Of a DNA stretch of 64,000 nt, positions 22,101-34,462 are shown piece after piece. The position numbers were made by a program, and so were the translations under genes. Location: assembly GCA_007644065.1 (NCBI GenBank), contig VJWN01000006.1, positions 1,054,001 to 1,118,000 on the forward strand, in the 5' to 3' direction. The stretch is from Margaritispora aquatica. Taxonomy: Eukaryota; Ascomycota; Leotiomycetes; Helotiales; Discinellaceae. Under the pieces are notes generated by a model. It was not told where the DNA came from. It saw only the letters and a program-made list of their open reading frames with translations, and did not search any database. The stretch's first letter is position 1; every line of letters begins with the position of its first letter.

Positions 22101-24140
22101 GAAAGGGCACTGATTTCAAGACTTGACTAGACCCCAACTTCAATTTGTAAGACTTCATTGTTGATAAGCACAGCTGGGGATTTCCCACTTGATTTGAACG
22201 AAAAGCAAGATGAGAGCAGCATTCCTTCATGATGACTTGGTGACTTAGTTGCGGCGATTGGTTTCCACGGATATAAAAGCTAAGTGTATTATCCACTCAT
22301 ATCCTCGCCACACGAAGACGAGCACTCTGCAAAGTTTGCAATAAGTGTAGCAAGCAGGAATTTCTGTAGATAAGTGATTTTAGTACGCCCTGCAACGACT
22401 CATGGCCACTTTCTTCTTTTCAAAGACTCCACACTCCCTTGACGCCGCAGAAGTAGGTGATGATGGTCAAGCTCTCGTGGAGCAAATGGAATTGGCAGTG
22501 GCTCTTGCATTGACAGTAACAGAACGCTTCACCTTAGTTCTGACAACTCAACTCGAGTGTTTTCGATGCACTTTCTTCTCGGGACTTGGGAGAAACCACA
22601 CAAGTTTGCTACACAATCATTCTCAGCCTAGATCTTTAACAACAGATATATCGCGACTCTCGTTATACTTCTCCTCGTTTGTTCACGAAAATAATATAGG
22701 AAACTCAGCCAGGGAGATTTGTCATACAGAAAATGCTGGGAAGTGTAAAATGAATCTCAACCGATGCAGCACATCAACGAAAAGACCGAGTGGAAACTCC
22801 TTGACAAGAAAATGACAACAAAGATGACAAAGATGACAGGAAGTAGTGAAACTACACAATTCCATGCCTGGATCTTCGCTCCGAAGAATTAAGCACAAAT
22901 TCTGTCTATGTATCAAACAGACCAACAGCAAGTAGAGTGACTTAACTCTACAACTCGGTTGTGATGCGAGCCTGCTCACTCTCCCACATGCATGCTTGCT
23001 CAGATGATCGTTGATGACGCCTTACGCAAGAACATGTAAGTCGACCCTTTCTTCTTTTATACTAATTGTGAACCAAAATCGTGTCGCGTACTCTGAGCAA
23101 AATATCTGTGAATCAGATTTCCATGCGATTGCAGTCAAAACTTAAAGTGAATTGCATTTGAATCACAACCTTGGCGAACCAAAGAGGCTTCACCCTTATA
23201 ATCGTGAGAAGGATATGAGAACGAATCGTCACTTATTAAGAAAGAAAGAGCTGAGGAGAGGACACAACAGGTGGTCCATGTCATTGAGCTGTTGAGCTAT
23301 GCGACTTTTAGGAACCGCTTGTGATAGAATCTAAAGTGACCTCAGCTACAAGGACAAATGCAAATGAGCTCCCTGGAGCATTTAATTGCGATATTGCTGA
23401 CAGCAGTGAAGTCTCTTCTTTACGAACACATGAACAATTGACAGCAATGACATAGTGTATGTGTTCGACTGTCACTCAGCGACCAGTTTGAGGTACAGAC
23501 AGACTCTGAAAGTTGAAGAATGAATGTAAACAGCTTGTGGTCTTCGGAATGGCTAAAATATTGAGGAGATACCCACGAGATGAAGCAGCAACAGGGGTCT
23601 TTTCATCATCTTCTTGGTCTTCATGATTGATGCGGTGATAGACCACCGCTTTCTTCACAGTGTTTTATATACTGTATCATATAGAGACATAAAAACATAA
23701 GACGACATGTAATACAAAAGCAAGTCACTTTCAGAATTACACATTGATGATACAATGAGTTCAACAACCCAATGAATATTATCGACAATTTTAGTTGTGA
23801 CTCAACAAAGTAGTACCCACTCAATTAATGAATGTTCATACTCGCCATTAGCAAGTACGAATGAAAGAAAGAAGTTCAAGTGACTGTGTTTGTGTGACTT
23901 CATCCAAAGTGACTAGTGCGATAGGCCTGTTGATATTTTGAACATCTATCTATTGGCTTGCAATACATGCACAGCTGACTGACATCTCACCCTCAACCTC
24001 AGCCTCAGCCGGCTGCCTGAAATGGCTTCCTGTAGGGCTGCATATTCAAACCACCAACAAATTATAAAAATATCGCGAGGGGCGATTTGATTCAAAGGGC
24101 CGTAGGATCAATTCCAGACTTCTTCCACAAACCAAACGAT
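19150..24140. other. Gene-poor region of about 5 kb
   Basis: No conserved protein is encoded here on either strand. The stretch holds low-complexity tracts (GAGA repeats at 19690-19706, TCTG/CTTT-rich DNA at 19870-19925, GTGAGTCAGTAAGTCAGTGAGTG at 20352-20375, shown as an imperfect repeat) and scattered short frames. Candidate coding bits are a 29-codon open stretch at 19758-19844 ending exactly at a GTAAGT donor, and a 137-codon frame at 22402-22815 whose first half has plausible composition. Neither matches anything I know. Long promoters, noncoding transcripts or an eroded insertion are all possible. Confidence 0.5.
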
Positions 24141-24830
24141 ATGGGTACTCCACAACCGCACGGAAATGGCGGCTGGCTAGGCAAAATGCCAGAACGCAAG
24201 TGGTTTCCAGTATTTGATAGCACGAAATATGCCCATTTTGGGGAACACCTGGCGACAATCAGGCAAGAAGACTGCGCCAAAATTTCAGAACTGGACCAGA
24301 GGGATGTGGCACCACTTGGTGGGAAAGGAATGGTCTACGATCCACCATTGCCAGGCTTGCCAGCACGCTTGTTTCGAGAGCTCAAGCTCGCTTGCAACTG
24401 GGCGAATTGGGTGTCTGTCGCACCCATAGGAGACGACATCAATCAATGCCTCGCATCCATGGAGGGGCCGATGGACACGCCATACGAAGGTGGTGTTTTC
24501 TGGGTACATGTAGAATTCCCACAGCTGTACCCTTTCACACCACCCAATATGAGGTTCCTGACAAAGATATATCATCCTAATATCAGCTCTCGTGGAGGGA
24601 TATGTGTTGATATCCTGAGTAATAAATGGTCGCCGTGCAACACTATTGCTGTTATGCTCACGTCGATCCACGTGCTTCTGAGCCAGCCGAATTGGAACGA
24701 TCCTATTGAGGTGGATATCGCAAAGGAGTACAAGGAGGATAAAGCTCAATTTTTGAGGACGGCAAAGAAGTGGACTGAGAGGCATGCGAGGCAGGAACGG
24801 CCTGGTCTACTTGGATTTGATGAGTTATGA
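24141..24830 (+). CDS. Ubiquitin-conjugating enzyme E2 with N-terminal extension
   Basis: 229 aa, single exon from the ATG at 24141. The frame is open further upstream to about 24087, but without an ATG. The UBC fold spans about residues 74-218: RLFRELK helix 1, ASMEGPMDTPYEGGVFWVHV, FPQLYPFTPPNMRFLTKIYHPN (HPN at 145-147), and the active-site loop RGGICVDIL with the catalytic Cys at 155, then KWSPCNTIAVMLTSIHVLLS. It therefore has everything needed for ubiquitin (or a related modifier) transfer. The first 73 residues are an extension (GNGGWLGKMPERKWFPVFD) not seen in the short constitutive E2s. It is not clearly an orthologue of one numbered yeast Ubc, so no symbol is given. The C-terminus FDEL resembles an ER-retention signal only by chance; there is no signal peptide. 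Confidence 0.88.
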   Translation: MGTPQPHGNGGWLGKMPERKWFPVFDSTKYAHFGEHLATIRQEDCAKISELDQRDVAPLGGKGMVYDPPLPGLPARLFRELKLACNWANWVSVAPIGDDINQCLASMEGPMDTPYEGGVFWVHVEFPQLYPFTPPNMRFLTKIYHPNISSRGGICVDILSNKWSPCNTIAVMLTSIHVLLSQPNWNDPIEVDIAKEYKEDKAQFLRTAKKWTERHARQERPGLLGFDEL

Positions 24831-25637
24831 TGAGCTTTAGGTACGCTTTGGCATCCTGTATGCGGATATCAGAGGCTCAGATGGAGGCCTCTTGAAATAT
24901 GATAACCACATCAGATAAAATCAGGTGCTTATGACCGCCGCGAAAGCAATGTCTTAAAGACTTTTTACTGGGTGTTTAATCATTATGCTTAGTATGAGAT
25001 TTTCATAACTCTAACAGCATCGCGGGGGCCTACCTCGTGATCTACCGCATCATGTGCTGCAAGCCGCTTCCTAGTCGTCGTCCATCTTGGATTGACTAGT
25101 CAAGCCTATGTCGTTGCTCTGTTTCGCTTCAGTTCTTTTCGGGGCTAGAAGATTGAATGAATTGAACCCAAGTCTTATCTTAACATATGAGCACTTCAAC
25201 ATCATTTATATTCATATTATATAAAATTTACCTCCATTCGAGCCTCGGCAGGGAGGAATTTGCCAATACCATCTAATTTTTAGGTGTATTATGCTGATCC
25301 AATCGATAGGTATGGTTTCGAATCTAGACTTTCATATCAACATCAGCCGCATAGCTAGCTTCAAGACTGCCTGATGCATGCTTATTCAAGAAATTCTTCA
25401 AGAACTTGATCAGCACTATGGATAGTGCTAATTCTTTCACTGATGCCTCCCAATGCGCAGTACTCTTGAGGAACTGGGTTTTGTAATTGCAGGTTTCCTG
25501 TGAGCAAGCAAAATTTACGTCTGCCATCAGATTTCCAGAGGAAATTTTTTCATATTTCGTTCTAGGTACCACATTCAAATCCGATCGGAGCAAATATTTA
25601 TTAACAATTCAATCGCTGTTGGGGATAAACCGGCATC
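24831..25637. other. Intergenic
   Basis: AT-rich spacer (for example 25190-25240) with no supported gene. The promoter of the gene at 25638 should lie here. Confidence 0.6.
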
Positions 25638-26682
25638 ATGTCTACTAATGCTCCTCGCACAAATCTTGGACCGCTATTGACGACTTTCACACCAGCAGCG
25701 AATTGTGCAGTGGTATACCCAGCGTGCAGAACATGTACAGTTGGTTGGCGAGCTCAAACTTGCTTCAATCGCGTAACAGATTCATATGGAAATGAAGACG
25801 ATCCATATTGCTGGCCCGAACGAAGTGGAACGGCGACAACAAGCACCCCCACCGGGGCTTTGGCAGGATGGGGATTCTACTCGCCTGGAACGATTTGTCC
25901 TAGCGGATATTCATCCGCATGCTCAGCAACAGGTTATGGGGTTTCGGGATGGCCGGTTCAATTCAGTCTTTACTCCCAGGAGACAGCGGTTGGCTGTTGC
26001 CCAACGTGAGTGATTGTGAGATCAGATATAACTGGAGTAGTTGCTTAATTGCGATAGTGGTTATTCATGTGTGAACAACTTCCTAGCACAGACCTGTAAT
26101 CTGCGACCATCCGCATCGATATTTACATTTCCGATCATAACCTGCTCAGCCGGCAGCGCAGGATTGTACTCAACACAAACACTTCCCGCGGGTGTGCGAG
26201 CCACGACGACGAACTCAGCATACCTCGTCTCCACTACAAATGTATATATCACAAGTTATGATCTCTATGCACCCATGATCCAGATCAACTGGCAATCTTC
26301 TGACTTGCCGAAAACATCCATCACCACAAGTGGCGGATCCGTGGTCACAGTTACGCAGACCCCAACCTCTGTCCCGAAAACGCAAGCGAGCTCAGGATTA
26401 TCGACGGGTGCACAGGCAGGAATAGGGGTTGGAGTGGGAGTTGCCATTATTGTAATAGGCGTCTTATCCTGGCTGCTATTTAGGAGAAGGAGGAAGGATT
26501 ATACGCCAGCTGCTTCACATTCGCCCGTGAATACTGCGGAACCACCGTTAAGTGAAATTGGGGGAGATGGTATCTATGAAATGGCGAATAATGGGAAGCA
26601 AGACGGATATAACCCAGTTGAACTTCCAGCACATGGCATGAAAAGTGGGAAGGGGTATCCGCCTGAACTTGGAACGGAATAG
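25638..26682 (+). CDS. Cys-rich single-pass surface protein with cytosolic tail
   Basis: Exons 25638-26005 and 26058-26682 (GTGAGT donor, GATAG acceptor) give 330 aa. The extracellular part has regularly spaced cysteines (NCAVVYPACRTCTVGW, DDPYCWPERSG, ICPSGYSSACSATGYG, AVGCCPTGYSCVN), then a Ser/Thr-rich stalk (TTSGGSVVTVTQTPTSVPKT). A TM helix follows (IGVGVGVAIIVIGVLSWLLF, about residues 246-265) with a stop-transfer RRRRK and a cytosolic tail with NPVELPAHG. This is the architecture of a large, poorly characterised pezizomycotine family resembling cell-wall stress sensors (Wsc/Mid2 style) but lacking a WSC domain. No conventional signal peptide is visible at this Met; an additional upstream exon cannot be excluded. 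Function unknown; sensor or wall protein is inference. Confidence 0.8.
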
Positions 26683-29427
26683 TTTAATGTGAGTTTTCTC
26701 TGTGAGTTTTGCGCTTCGTCTTGAATCTATTTTAGCTATGCCTCGAAATTAGCTACAACGCAGATACCATATATATTCCCTTCGGCACTTGCCATTCTAA
26801 ATCCACTGTCTTTTCTAGGTTCAATAACTAGGTGAGGCCATGCATTTGTTATCAACAGCGATACTTGCTCTTTGCTAGGGTATACATCCTAGAAAGGCGA
26901 TGAATGAAAGGCGGATAAATAATTCATGAGTTCAAACACCTCGGTGAGCCTCGACGCCACCTGAACCTGCCTTGAATGATGTCTATTTGCAAAAGGGCCG
27001 AGGAGTAACTTCGTCGAGCATGTTGTGAAGGTGGGGATTGTTCTCATACTCGCATCACTCATTAGTCTAGGCAGCTTCTAGGCGCTGTGAAGTATTTCAT
27101 TGACAATTAGGCAACATCACATGAGTTTGTCACAATGAGCAAACAAGTGACTCACCTGTTCCTTATCCAACATCTATATAAACCTCTCCCTTTTTCCCAA
27201 CTTCCACCTTTTCCTCCCCATCCTAGTGCAAGGGCAGGACGCATAGCAGTGAAGATCCGTCTGAGCTTGTGTTTTTGCTAGTTGAAAACTATAAATTTTT
27301 GACTGCTTCTACCCACCAGCCATTTGTGCCGGGTAGGGAATTTTTGGAACCCTAAAACGATCTCGAAAGAGCAATCTTCGTTTTCATTGCATGCTACTCT
27401 TTATGAGTGGTTGTGAAGAAGATGTGATGTGATGGGATGGGATGCTATTTTCGGACGGAGTCTCGAAGCGAGCTCTATATCGTTGGTTGTTAAGTCCGAA
27501 AAGGCTTGGCATCGTTGCCAGACTTGAAGCCCTTCTTAAAATGCATCCACTGCTTGATCTTTAACCTTCAATTAATTCCCACATCACAACGGCATTTGCC
27601 TTTATTGCTGGTGATGCCATGCCGGTACGATCTGTGAATACATCCAAGCATCTGCCGTCATGGTATCAGCCTTGTGCCAAGAGTCTCCCCCAGAATCCTA
27701 ATCCAGTGCTCTCCTCGCCATTGATGCTTGAGATGGATCCAAGGACCCGTTTAGAAGAGCCAAATCGAGGCATTCCAATCTCCTCCGATGCACGGGATGC
27801 ACGGTTTGGATCACATCAAAGACGGCATGACAACTTGACAAGTCCCATCTGCCAGTCCCTGGTTTCGAATTCCAATATTCCTCTACGCAAGCCACCGCAA
27901 ACTTTCCCTCTGCCCTGCAACTGCCTTGCAGAAGTTGAGATATGGAATGGGATATGCCAGCATCGAGGCTTGTCAAGATTCGCCATGTGCCTGACAGTCA
28001 TCGGTTGCGAATCTGCCGTTCTGTTCCCTGCCCCTTTATCAGAACTTTATCAGTGATCATCTGCACAGGATGTGATCCAGAATAGAGTCACAGTCCCCGT
28101 GAGGAGGATCTCCAGACCTCCATGCGACTTCCCTGGGAATTTGCATCAACCCTGGGAATTCTTCAAGGTCCTCGGAGTAAGCCGCAGATCTGCGATAAAC
28201 AGAAGATGCAGACAGAGTACGATGGTCATATGGTAGGGCGTTGGATAGGTTCTAGATATGCTCAACTGAGACGGTTCACATGGAAACAATCGCTATCCAT
28301 CAATTGATTGTGGCAGTTTGGAATCATCCAAAACACGATCCAAAAATCGGAACGGATAGGCCTCACAATGTCTTTGATCTGGCGCACTTGACAATGCAAA
28401 CGGAGCAGCTGAGCTGCTCAATATTTTTTTTCTTCTCTCGGATTGTCGCTACCAAATCAGTGATCCTGGTTGCAGCGGGTTGTTTTGACAGGCTTCGAGC
28501 TGGACCTCATCTCCTTTTCTTGTCCCCTTGCCTGTCGTGCACATTCAGCAACCTTGACATTAAGCCGATGGGAATACCCTCATCCAATCAGAGGGGTTTC
28601 ACAGACTTTACCGGTGAGCACATGGATTCAATGCAACGAAAGTCTGGCCAGCCATTCGGTACAGTATTTACGACGTCCCTTGAGAGCTCAAGACAACAGG
28701 TCCTGATGCAATTCCAATTCTGGTCAGAAGGAAGGTGAGCATTTGATGAGAGGTTTGCTCAAAATACATCTTCACGATCGTTCATTAAATGTCGCTTACG
28801 TATTTCTATTAGTATTTCTATTTCTTATAGTTCATGATCAAGTTCTCCCTCACAAACATCCTTCAAACAATCACTCTTTTGCCCCAAATTTTACTGATGC
28901 AGGTACCAGAACACTACTTGGTCTGGGCGTTGGTGGTGATGAGCCAGTGAGCCATCCATTGGAACACCGTGACGGTGGCGTTGGGCACTCCATGCATCTG
29001 ATTTGTCCCGTATGCACCAGGGACCTAGCGAATCCCAGAAGCGAAGCTCTCCTTTCCCCTGGATCGTGAGAAGGCAATCTTCCAATCTTCCCATCTTCCA
29101 CTCGGTTTGCTGCCAGGCCTAGAAAATCATTATCTTGGCGATGGTATTTCCTTGTCACTTGTCATCTGTTGTTGGGCAGGGGAAAAGTTCCTCATTCCTT
29201 GCAATGTTCAAAAATAGCCCGCCAAATCCCCTATGTGCGGTTGTCCCTAGTCGACAATTGTTCGCCCCTTCACAGCTGTGGATATTAGATACTGGGCACG
29301 GGTTGGCTCAATTGCCAATGCCAGTATGGTAATATAAGATAGATGGTCTCGCATTGTTACATCTGCCTCTTCCATTGTTACCTTGGTCATTCTTTAATTA
29401 GTATTGTTCATGTTCAACTTCAACACA
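26683..29427. other. Intergenic, about 2.7 kb
   Basis: No supported gene. A 145-codon frame at 27619-28056 has no recognisable motif and atypical composition. The leader and promoter of the sedolisin gene presumably occupy the right part (a TATAAGA-like element at about 29332). Confidence 0.5.
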
Positions 29428-31557
29428 ATGAAGTTCTTTATCCTTCCAGCCGCTCTTTATATTGCCATGGTTACATGTGCACCTTCTAATTATCATGTGG
29501 TTCACGAACGTCGAGAAAGAGGATCGGAATGGGTCCGACGAGATTTAGTCCTCGACAAGCGTGCGATGCTTCCTACATTTTCCATCGCGTTAACACAACA
29601 ATCATTACACATTGGAGAACAGTACTTGATGGATGTGGCTGATCCCACCAGCCCAAACTACGGAAAACACTGGACACCAGAGAAAGTGGTGGATACATTT
29701 GCACCAGATGAGGAGGCAATCAACACAGTGAAGGCATGGCTCATTGACTCGGGTATCTCGGAAGAGAGGTTCGAACTTTCACTCAGCAGACAGTGGTATC
29801 GGATGAACATCACCATTGGTGAAGCCGAGAATCTATTGAAGACCGAGTATAAGTTCTTCGAACACAAGGTCACCGAGGAACGAGCAATTGCAGTGGAGGA
29901 GTATAGTGTCCCTATACATGTTCGGGCTCATATCGACTATATCCAACCAACTTTGGAGTCGACACTCCTCACCAGGAATCAGCCAAGAGGAGACCCAGCT
30001 CAGATCCGGACATGGAAGCGACCACCAAAGTTCTCAGATGCACCTGCCGATGCCCCTCCGATGCAGTTCCCGAGCTCGATTCCAAGCTCGATTCTTAGCC
30101 CGATCTCAGATGCGGCTCCAACTTCCATACCAGATCCACCAAGCTCAGATAACAGTACTATCGACGTTATTGAAAAGAGAGACTCAGGTGTCAACGCCCT
30201 TGTTGGAAGCATCCTCAATTGTGATGCTTATGTGACAATGACGTGCATTCAAAAGCTGTACAATATGCCAATTAGCACCTTGACTACGTATGTACCTCAT
30301 GTCTGCAATCCATGGTCTATTTCTAACATTCCCTAGGAGCTCTGTTGCGGTATTGGAGTTATTTACTGAGGTAAGCGAGTTCCCCAAGCAGGAAGCTGCT
30401 CGGATTATGATCATTGAAACTATGATGCTAACTTGACAACTAGTCTTATGTGGCATTCGACCTTCTTCTATTCATGTATAACTTCGTTACGACAAGTGGC
30501 TATGACATATCTCCTACCGTGTATGTCATGAACGACACTGTTTTCACTCCTGGTATAGCTGGAGCAACGAATACAGCAGAAGGCAACCTAGATTCCCAAA
30601 TTGCTCAAGGTCTTGGTAAGTTCTTCGGTATACAACACACAGAGCATCACTGAACTCTTCCATAGTCTATCCAATGCAAATATGGTGGTATCAAGCCAAC
30701 AACATGGATGTCTTCTTCGATGCAGTCGATGCAGCCTACTGTGCTGTAACGAGAGTCGGTCCATGTGGATCGACTCCTCTCGCTTCCGTCATCAGCGTCA
30801 GCTGGGGATGGTACGAACTGTTGGGCGATGCCTCCCAAATCCGAGTTTGCAACGAGTAAGTCGCATCCATCTCCTCTTACCATCTCACTCACCAACCTCG
30901 CCCAGATTCATGAAACTCGGCCTTCTCGGGAGCACCGTCCTCTTCGCTTCTGGTGACTCGGGCGTTGGCACCCTCTGCACCAAATTCCGCGTCCTCGAGT
31001 CTGGCTCCTGTCCTTACATTACTTCCGTCGGCGGCACCCAGCTACGCGATGGCCTCTCCCTTGGCGGCGGCGAAGTGGCTTCTAACAGCTACTGGTCCTC
31101 TGGCGGCGGTTTCTCCAACATGTGGCCGCTCCCCAGCTGGCAGGCGTCGGCAATGCGTCGTTACTACGCATCGTACGCACCCACCTACACGGCTGCACAG
31201 TATAACAACTCGCGTGCTGTGCGCGGGTATCCTGACATCTCGGCCATTTCCCACAACCTCATGACGGTCCGCGACTCGGATTACCTACTTGCAGACGGCA
31301 CATCGGGCTCCACGCCCGTTGTGGCGAGTCTGATAGGTCTTATCAACCAGCAGAGACTTGCGGCCGGGAAGAGCACCGTGGGATTTATCAACCCCGTGTT
31401 GTATGCCAACCCAAGCGCGATGAATGATATTGTCAGTGGCAATAATCCTGGCTGTGGCACAAATGGATTCTCAGCTGTTCCGGGATGGGATCCTGTAACC
31501 GGCTTGGGAAGTCCGGATTATGTCAAGTTGTTGAGAGTTTGGATGGCGCTTGCTTGA
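29428..31557 (+). CDS. Secreted sedolisin (S53) serine-carboxyl peptidase, tripeptidyl-peptidase type
   Basis: Five exons: 29428-30287, 30337-30370 (a 34-nt microexon), 30444-30615, 30666-30855 and 30906-31557; all junctions are phase consistent and give 635 aa. Signal peptide MKFFILPAALYIAMVTCAP; an in-frame ATG at 29410 is an alternative start. A Pro_kuma_activ propeptide (about 35-180) is followed by a Pro/Ser-rich linker. The catalytic domain contains the sedolisin Glu/Asp pair in AEGNLDSQ (E344, D348), the oxyanion Asp in FASGDSGVG, and the nucleophile in DGTSGSTPVVAS (Ser552). A calcium-site region at NDIVSGNNPGCG and GWDPVTGLGSPDY completes it. Such enzymes are secreted, self-activate at acidic pH and release tripeptides or act as endopeptidases. 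Fully intact active site. Confidence 0.94.
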
Positions 31558-32445
31558 TCTCTTTTTATTTTTCTGGAGAAGAGGAGATTTGCATGTGTGT
31601 TTGGACGAGTGGAAGAGAAGTGTGGTTGTGTTGATGTCGCTCTTTGGAAGAAGCATTTCTTTTGTTACGTGTATATGTACTCTAATGTACTATTCTATCT
31701 AGACATTTTGGTATGATGACCTGGGTTGGTTTGGGGTAGGACTTGACAGGATAGGATAGATGTCTAGATCCACAAGGCGTTTTGGGTGGTTTGGAGTTTG
31801 GCGTTGCCATCGACTAAGATGTGCCTTTGGTTTCGAGTATTGGATTTGCAGACTTCCGTTCATGTAGAGCGTACAAATATATTTGTCAAAGATTAAGAAA
31901 AAATAGCTTTTCTGCAGCAGTAAATGCTTCTGTTCATCTATTCCTTGTCGTATTTTGTTCTCGAAACCTATGTTTCTTTATGATTTTAAAGGATGAGACT
32001 AGGCCAATGTGAAGACCATGTGATTTACACCCCAACTGAACTGACAGAGATAGAGATTACGTACTCATTGTTGATTCCTGTCTCTACAAGTGAATTCACC
32101 TGACATGTGGTTTGTTTGATGTGTTATGTAAGTATAGTAGTGTTCAAGATCTATCTATCTCGCCGAGTTTAGATGAAATAAGTTTCCCGAAGCCTGTTTT
32201 GAAAACTGCTGCATGTTCATGTTTTGTCTAAGCATGTACGGACGGCATATCGAATTCGGTCTTTGGGAGTTCAACGGTTCGAGTATATATGCATGCCTCA
32301 TTAACTAAGCTCTCTACCTCTACCTGCATACCTACCTAGCTACCTACCTACTTCGGTATGCAACCAGACCCAAGAGAAAGCAAATACAATCCTGCCATCT
32401 CCATCTCTATCTCTACCCTCTCACTTCACATTAAATCCACCCGAC
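31558..32445. other. Intergenic between convergent genes
   Basis: Holds the 3' ends of the sedolisin and CoA-ligase genes. A TACCTACCTAGCTACCTACCTA block is at 32330-32351. No gene is supported. Confidence 0.6.
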
Positions 32446-34462
32446 TCAAAGCTTACTCCTCCCCGTCCTTCCACTCTCCACCCTCCCACTCCACCCCTCC
32501 CTCTCCAACCCCACAGCATCATACCTCGCCCACCCCCTCACAACCTTCCTCACAATCTTCCCACTCGCCAGCTTCGGCACCTCGGGCACGAACTTGACGC
32601 TGCCAACGAGGTGCTTGTGTTTTGCGACGAGGGGCTTGATCCATTGTTGGATATCTTGCGGCGTCAACTTCCTAGCGCTTTTCGCATCGGCATCGTCATT
32701 GCGGACTTGGCTGTCGTCCCGAAGGACTTGGGCGTCCTCCTGGAGAACGACGTACGCTCGCGGCCATTCCTCGCCGTGGAGGGTTATGCCCACCACTGCG
32801 GCGTCGGCGATGGACGGGTGAGAGAGCAGCACGCTTTCGAGCTCGGCGGGGGCGACTTGGAGGGCGTTGACTTTTATTAGTTCCTGTTTGAGGTGGTTAG
32901 CAGGTGGCTGGCATAAGCGAGGGTGGTAGGTGACGTAGATGAAGTTGGATTTTGAGGACTCCTTTTCTTTCTCTGGCGATCTCTCAACAAGTGAAGAGCG
33001 TAGGTTTCGTGGTTCCAAAGGATGAACAAAGATAGGAAAACAGAAACGAACCTTCATCCTATCAACCAACCACACCCACCCTCTTGTATCCCTCCTCGCC
33101 ACATCCCCCGTCCGCCACCACCTCTTCCCACCAAACTCACCCCAGCTTTCCTTCGTAGCCTCCTCATTCCCCAAATACCCCAGGCAAACCTGCGGTCCTC
33201 TAAACCACAACTCGCCAACCTTGCCATCGCCATCCCCGTCATCTTCACTAACACCAACCTCCTTCCCCTCCTCATCAACAAGCACCGCCTCCGCATTCGG
33301 CCCCAAACACCCAATACTCCCTCTCTCATCCACCACACCACCCGGAACCCAAATACCCCCACACGTCAGCTCGGTCATGCCCCAACCCTGATTAATCACC
33401 ACGCCAAACCGCGCACTAACATCACGCTGCAACTCCCTCGCTAATGGCGCCGCACCACACAACGCCGACTTCACACTGCTCAAGTCGTACTCCCGTGTCT
33501 CAGGACGCTTAGAGAGCATCACCAGCACCGGGGGCGCGAGATGCAGATTCGTGATTCTGAAGCGCTGAATCGCGGCCAGGAAATCGGTGAACACGAAACT
33601 CTTCATGACGTAGACGGGAGTGTTCAGCCGGAGCGCGATGGCGATCGTCCACAGCTGGCCGTAGGCGTGGTAGAGCGGGAGGAAGCCGAGCCAGCGCTCG
33701 ATGGGTGGGGTGGGGTAGTGCGTGTATAGCATCGCGATGGTTTGGAGGATGTTGGCGATGATGTTGTGGTGCGCGACGCAGACGCCTTTAGGGAGGCCGG
33801 TTGTGCCGGACGAGAAGTTTATCGTTGCTACTGTGGTGAGAGAGGTGGAGGGGGTGAGTGTTTGGAGGGGTGATTGGGTGGGTGTGGAGGAAGGCAGCAG
33901 GGTCCGCCAGTCTTGGATTCCGGAGTGCGGGGCGGTGGGCGTGTCGGAGAAGAGGAAGATGCGGGAGTTGGAGAGGAGGGCTTCTTTTGCTGCTGGGAGG
34001 GCGGTGGAGAGGAGGTTTGGGTGCACAAGGAGGACGCTTGCTTTTGTGGTCTTGAGCTGGTGTACAAGTTCTGTAGGGCTTTAGCGAGATTGTCCATCCA
34101 TTTCACCTCAACTCAACTTTAACACTTATGCTGACTGAAGACATACCAGGAACAGTATAAGCCGGATTCGCACCGCTGAATGCGAAACCTCCTCCCACAA
34201 TGCCCAACAACGCGACTGGAACGAAGATATGGTTAGGCGTGTGTATCATCACCACCTCCCCTCTCTTCGCACCTAGGGCTTGGAGACCGGAAGCGAGTCT
34301 CTTGACCCATGACAATAGTTGAGCCGGTGAGAGAGACAGATTGGTGTCTTGAGAATCGATCCATATTGCGTCTGTGGATGGGGCTTTGTCTGGTGGGAAA
34401 AGGAAGGAGAGGAGGTCTGTTTGTGGGATGTCGATATCAGGGTAGGGAGATTTGAAGGGCAT
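32446..34462 (-). CDS. Peroxisomal 4-coumarate-CoA-ligase-like acyl-CoA synthetase
   Basis: Three exons, 34462-34147, 34070-33052 and 32883-32446, giving 590 aa; the start MPFKSPYPDIDIP is typical of fungal 4CL-like enzymes. The first intron needs acceptor CTACAG to give NPAYTVPELVHQL; the second is 168 nt. The ANL (AMP-binding) superfamily core is complete: INFSSGTTGLPKGVCVAHHN (phosphate loop), GFLPLYHAYGQ, GWGMTELT, WWRTGDVARRD, then the C-terminal subdomain GVINALQ-type VNALQVAPAELESVL and the catalytic-lysine motif LASGKIVRKVV. The protein ends in SKL, a canonical PTS1, so import into peroxisomes is expected. The substrate cannot be told from sequence; aryl or medium-chain carboxylic acids are typical. 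GC content is locally higher than in the neighbours, especially at 33050-34050. Confidence 0.93.

Noticed and set aside
22402..22815. 137-codon plus-strand frame (MATFFFSKTPHSLDAAEV...)
   Set aside because: The first half is protein-like, but the second half loses coding character and no splice partner or family was found.
24819..24830. C-terminal FDEL of the E2 as an ER-retention signal
   Set aside because: No signal peptide, and E2 enzymes of this layout are cytosolic or nuclear; chance resemblance.
27619..28056. 145-codon plus-strand frame
   Set aside because: Composition looks random (many Ser/Pro/Arg/Leu), no motif, and an overlapping minus-strand frame is equally long.
33022..34122. 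Several long plus-strand frames opposite the CoA ligase
   Set aside because: GC-rich antisense shadows; the minus-strand frame carries all the family motifs.
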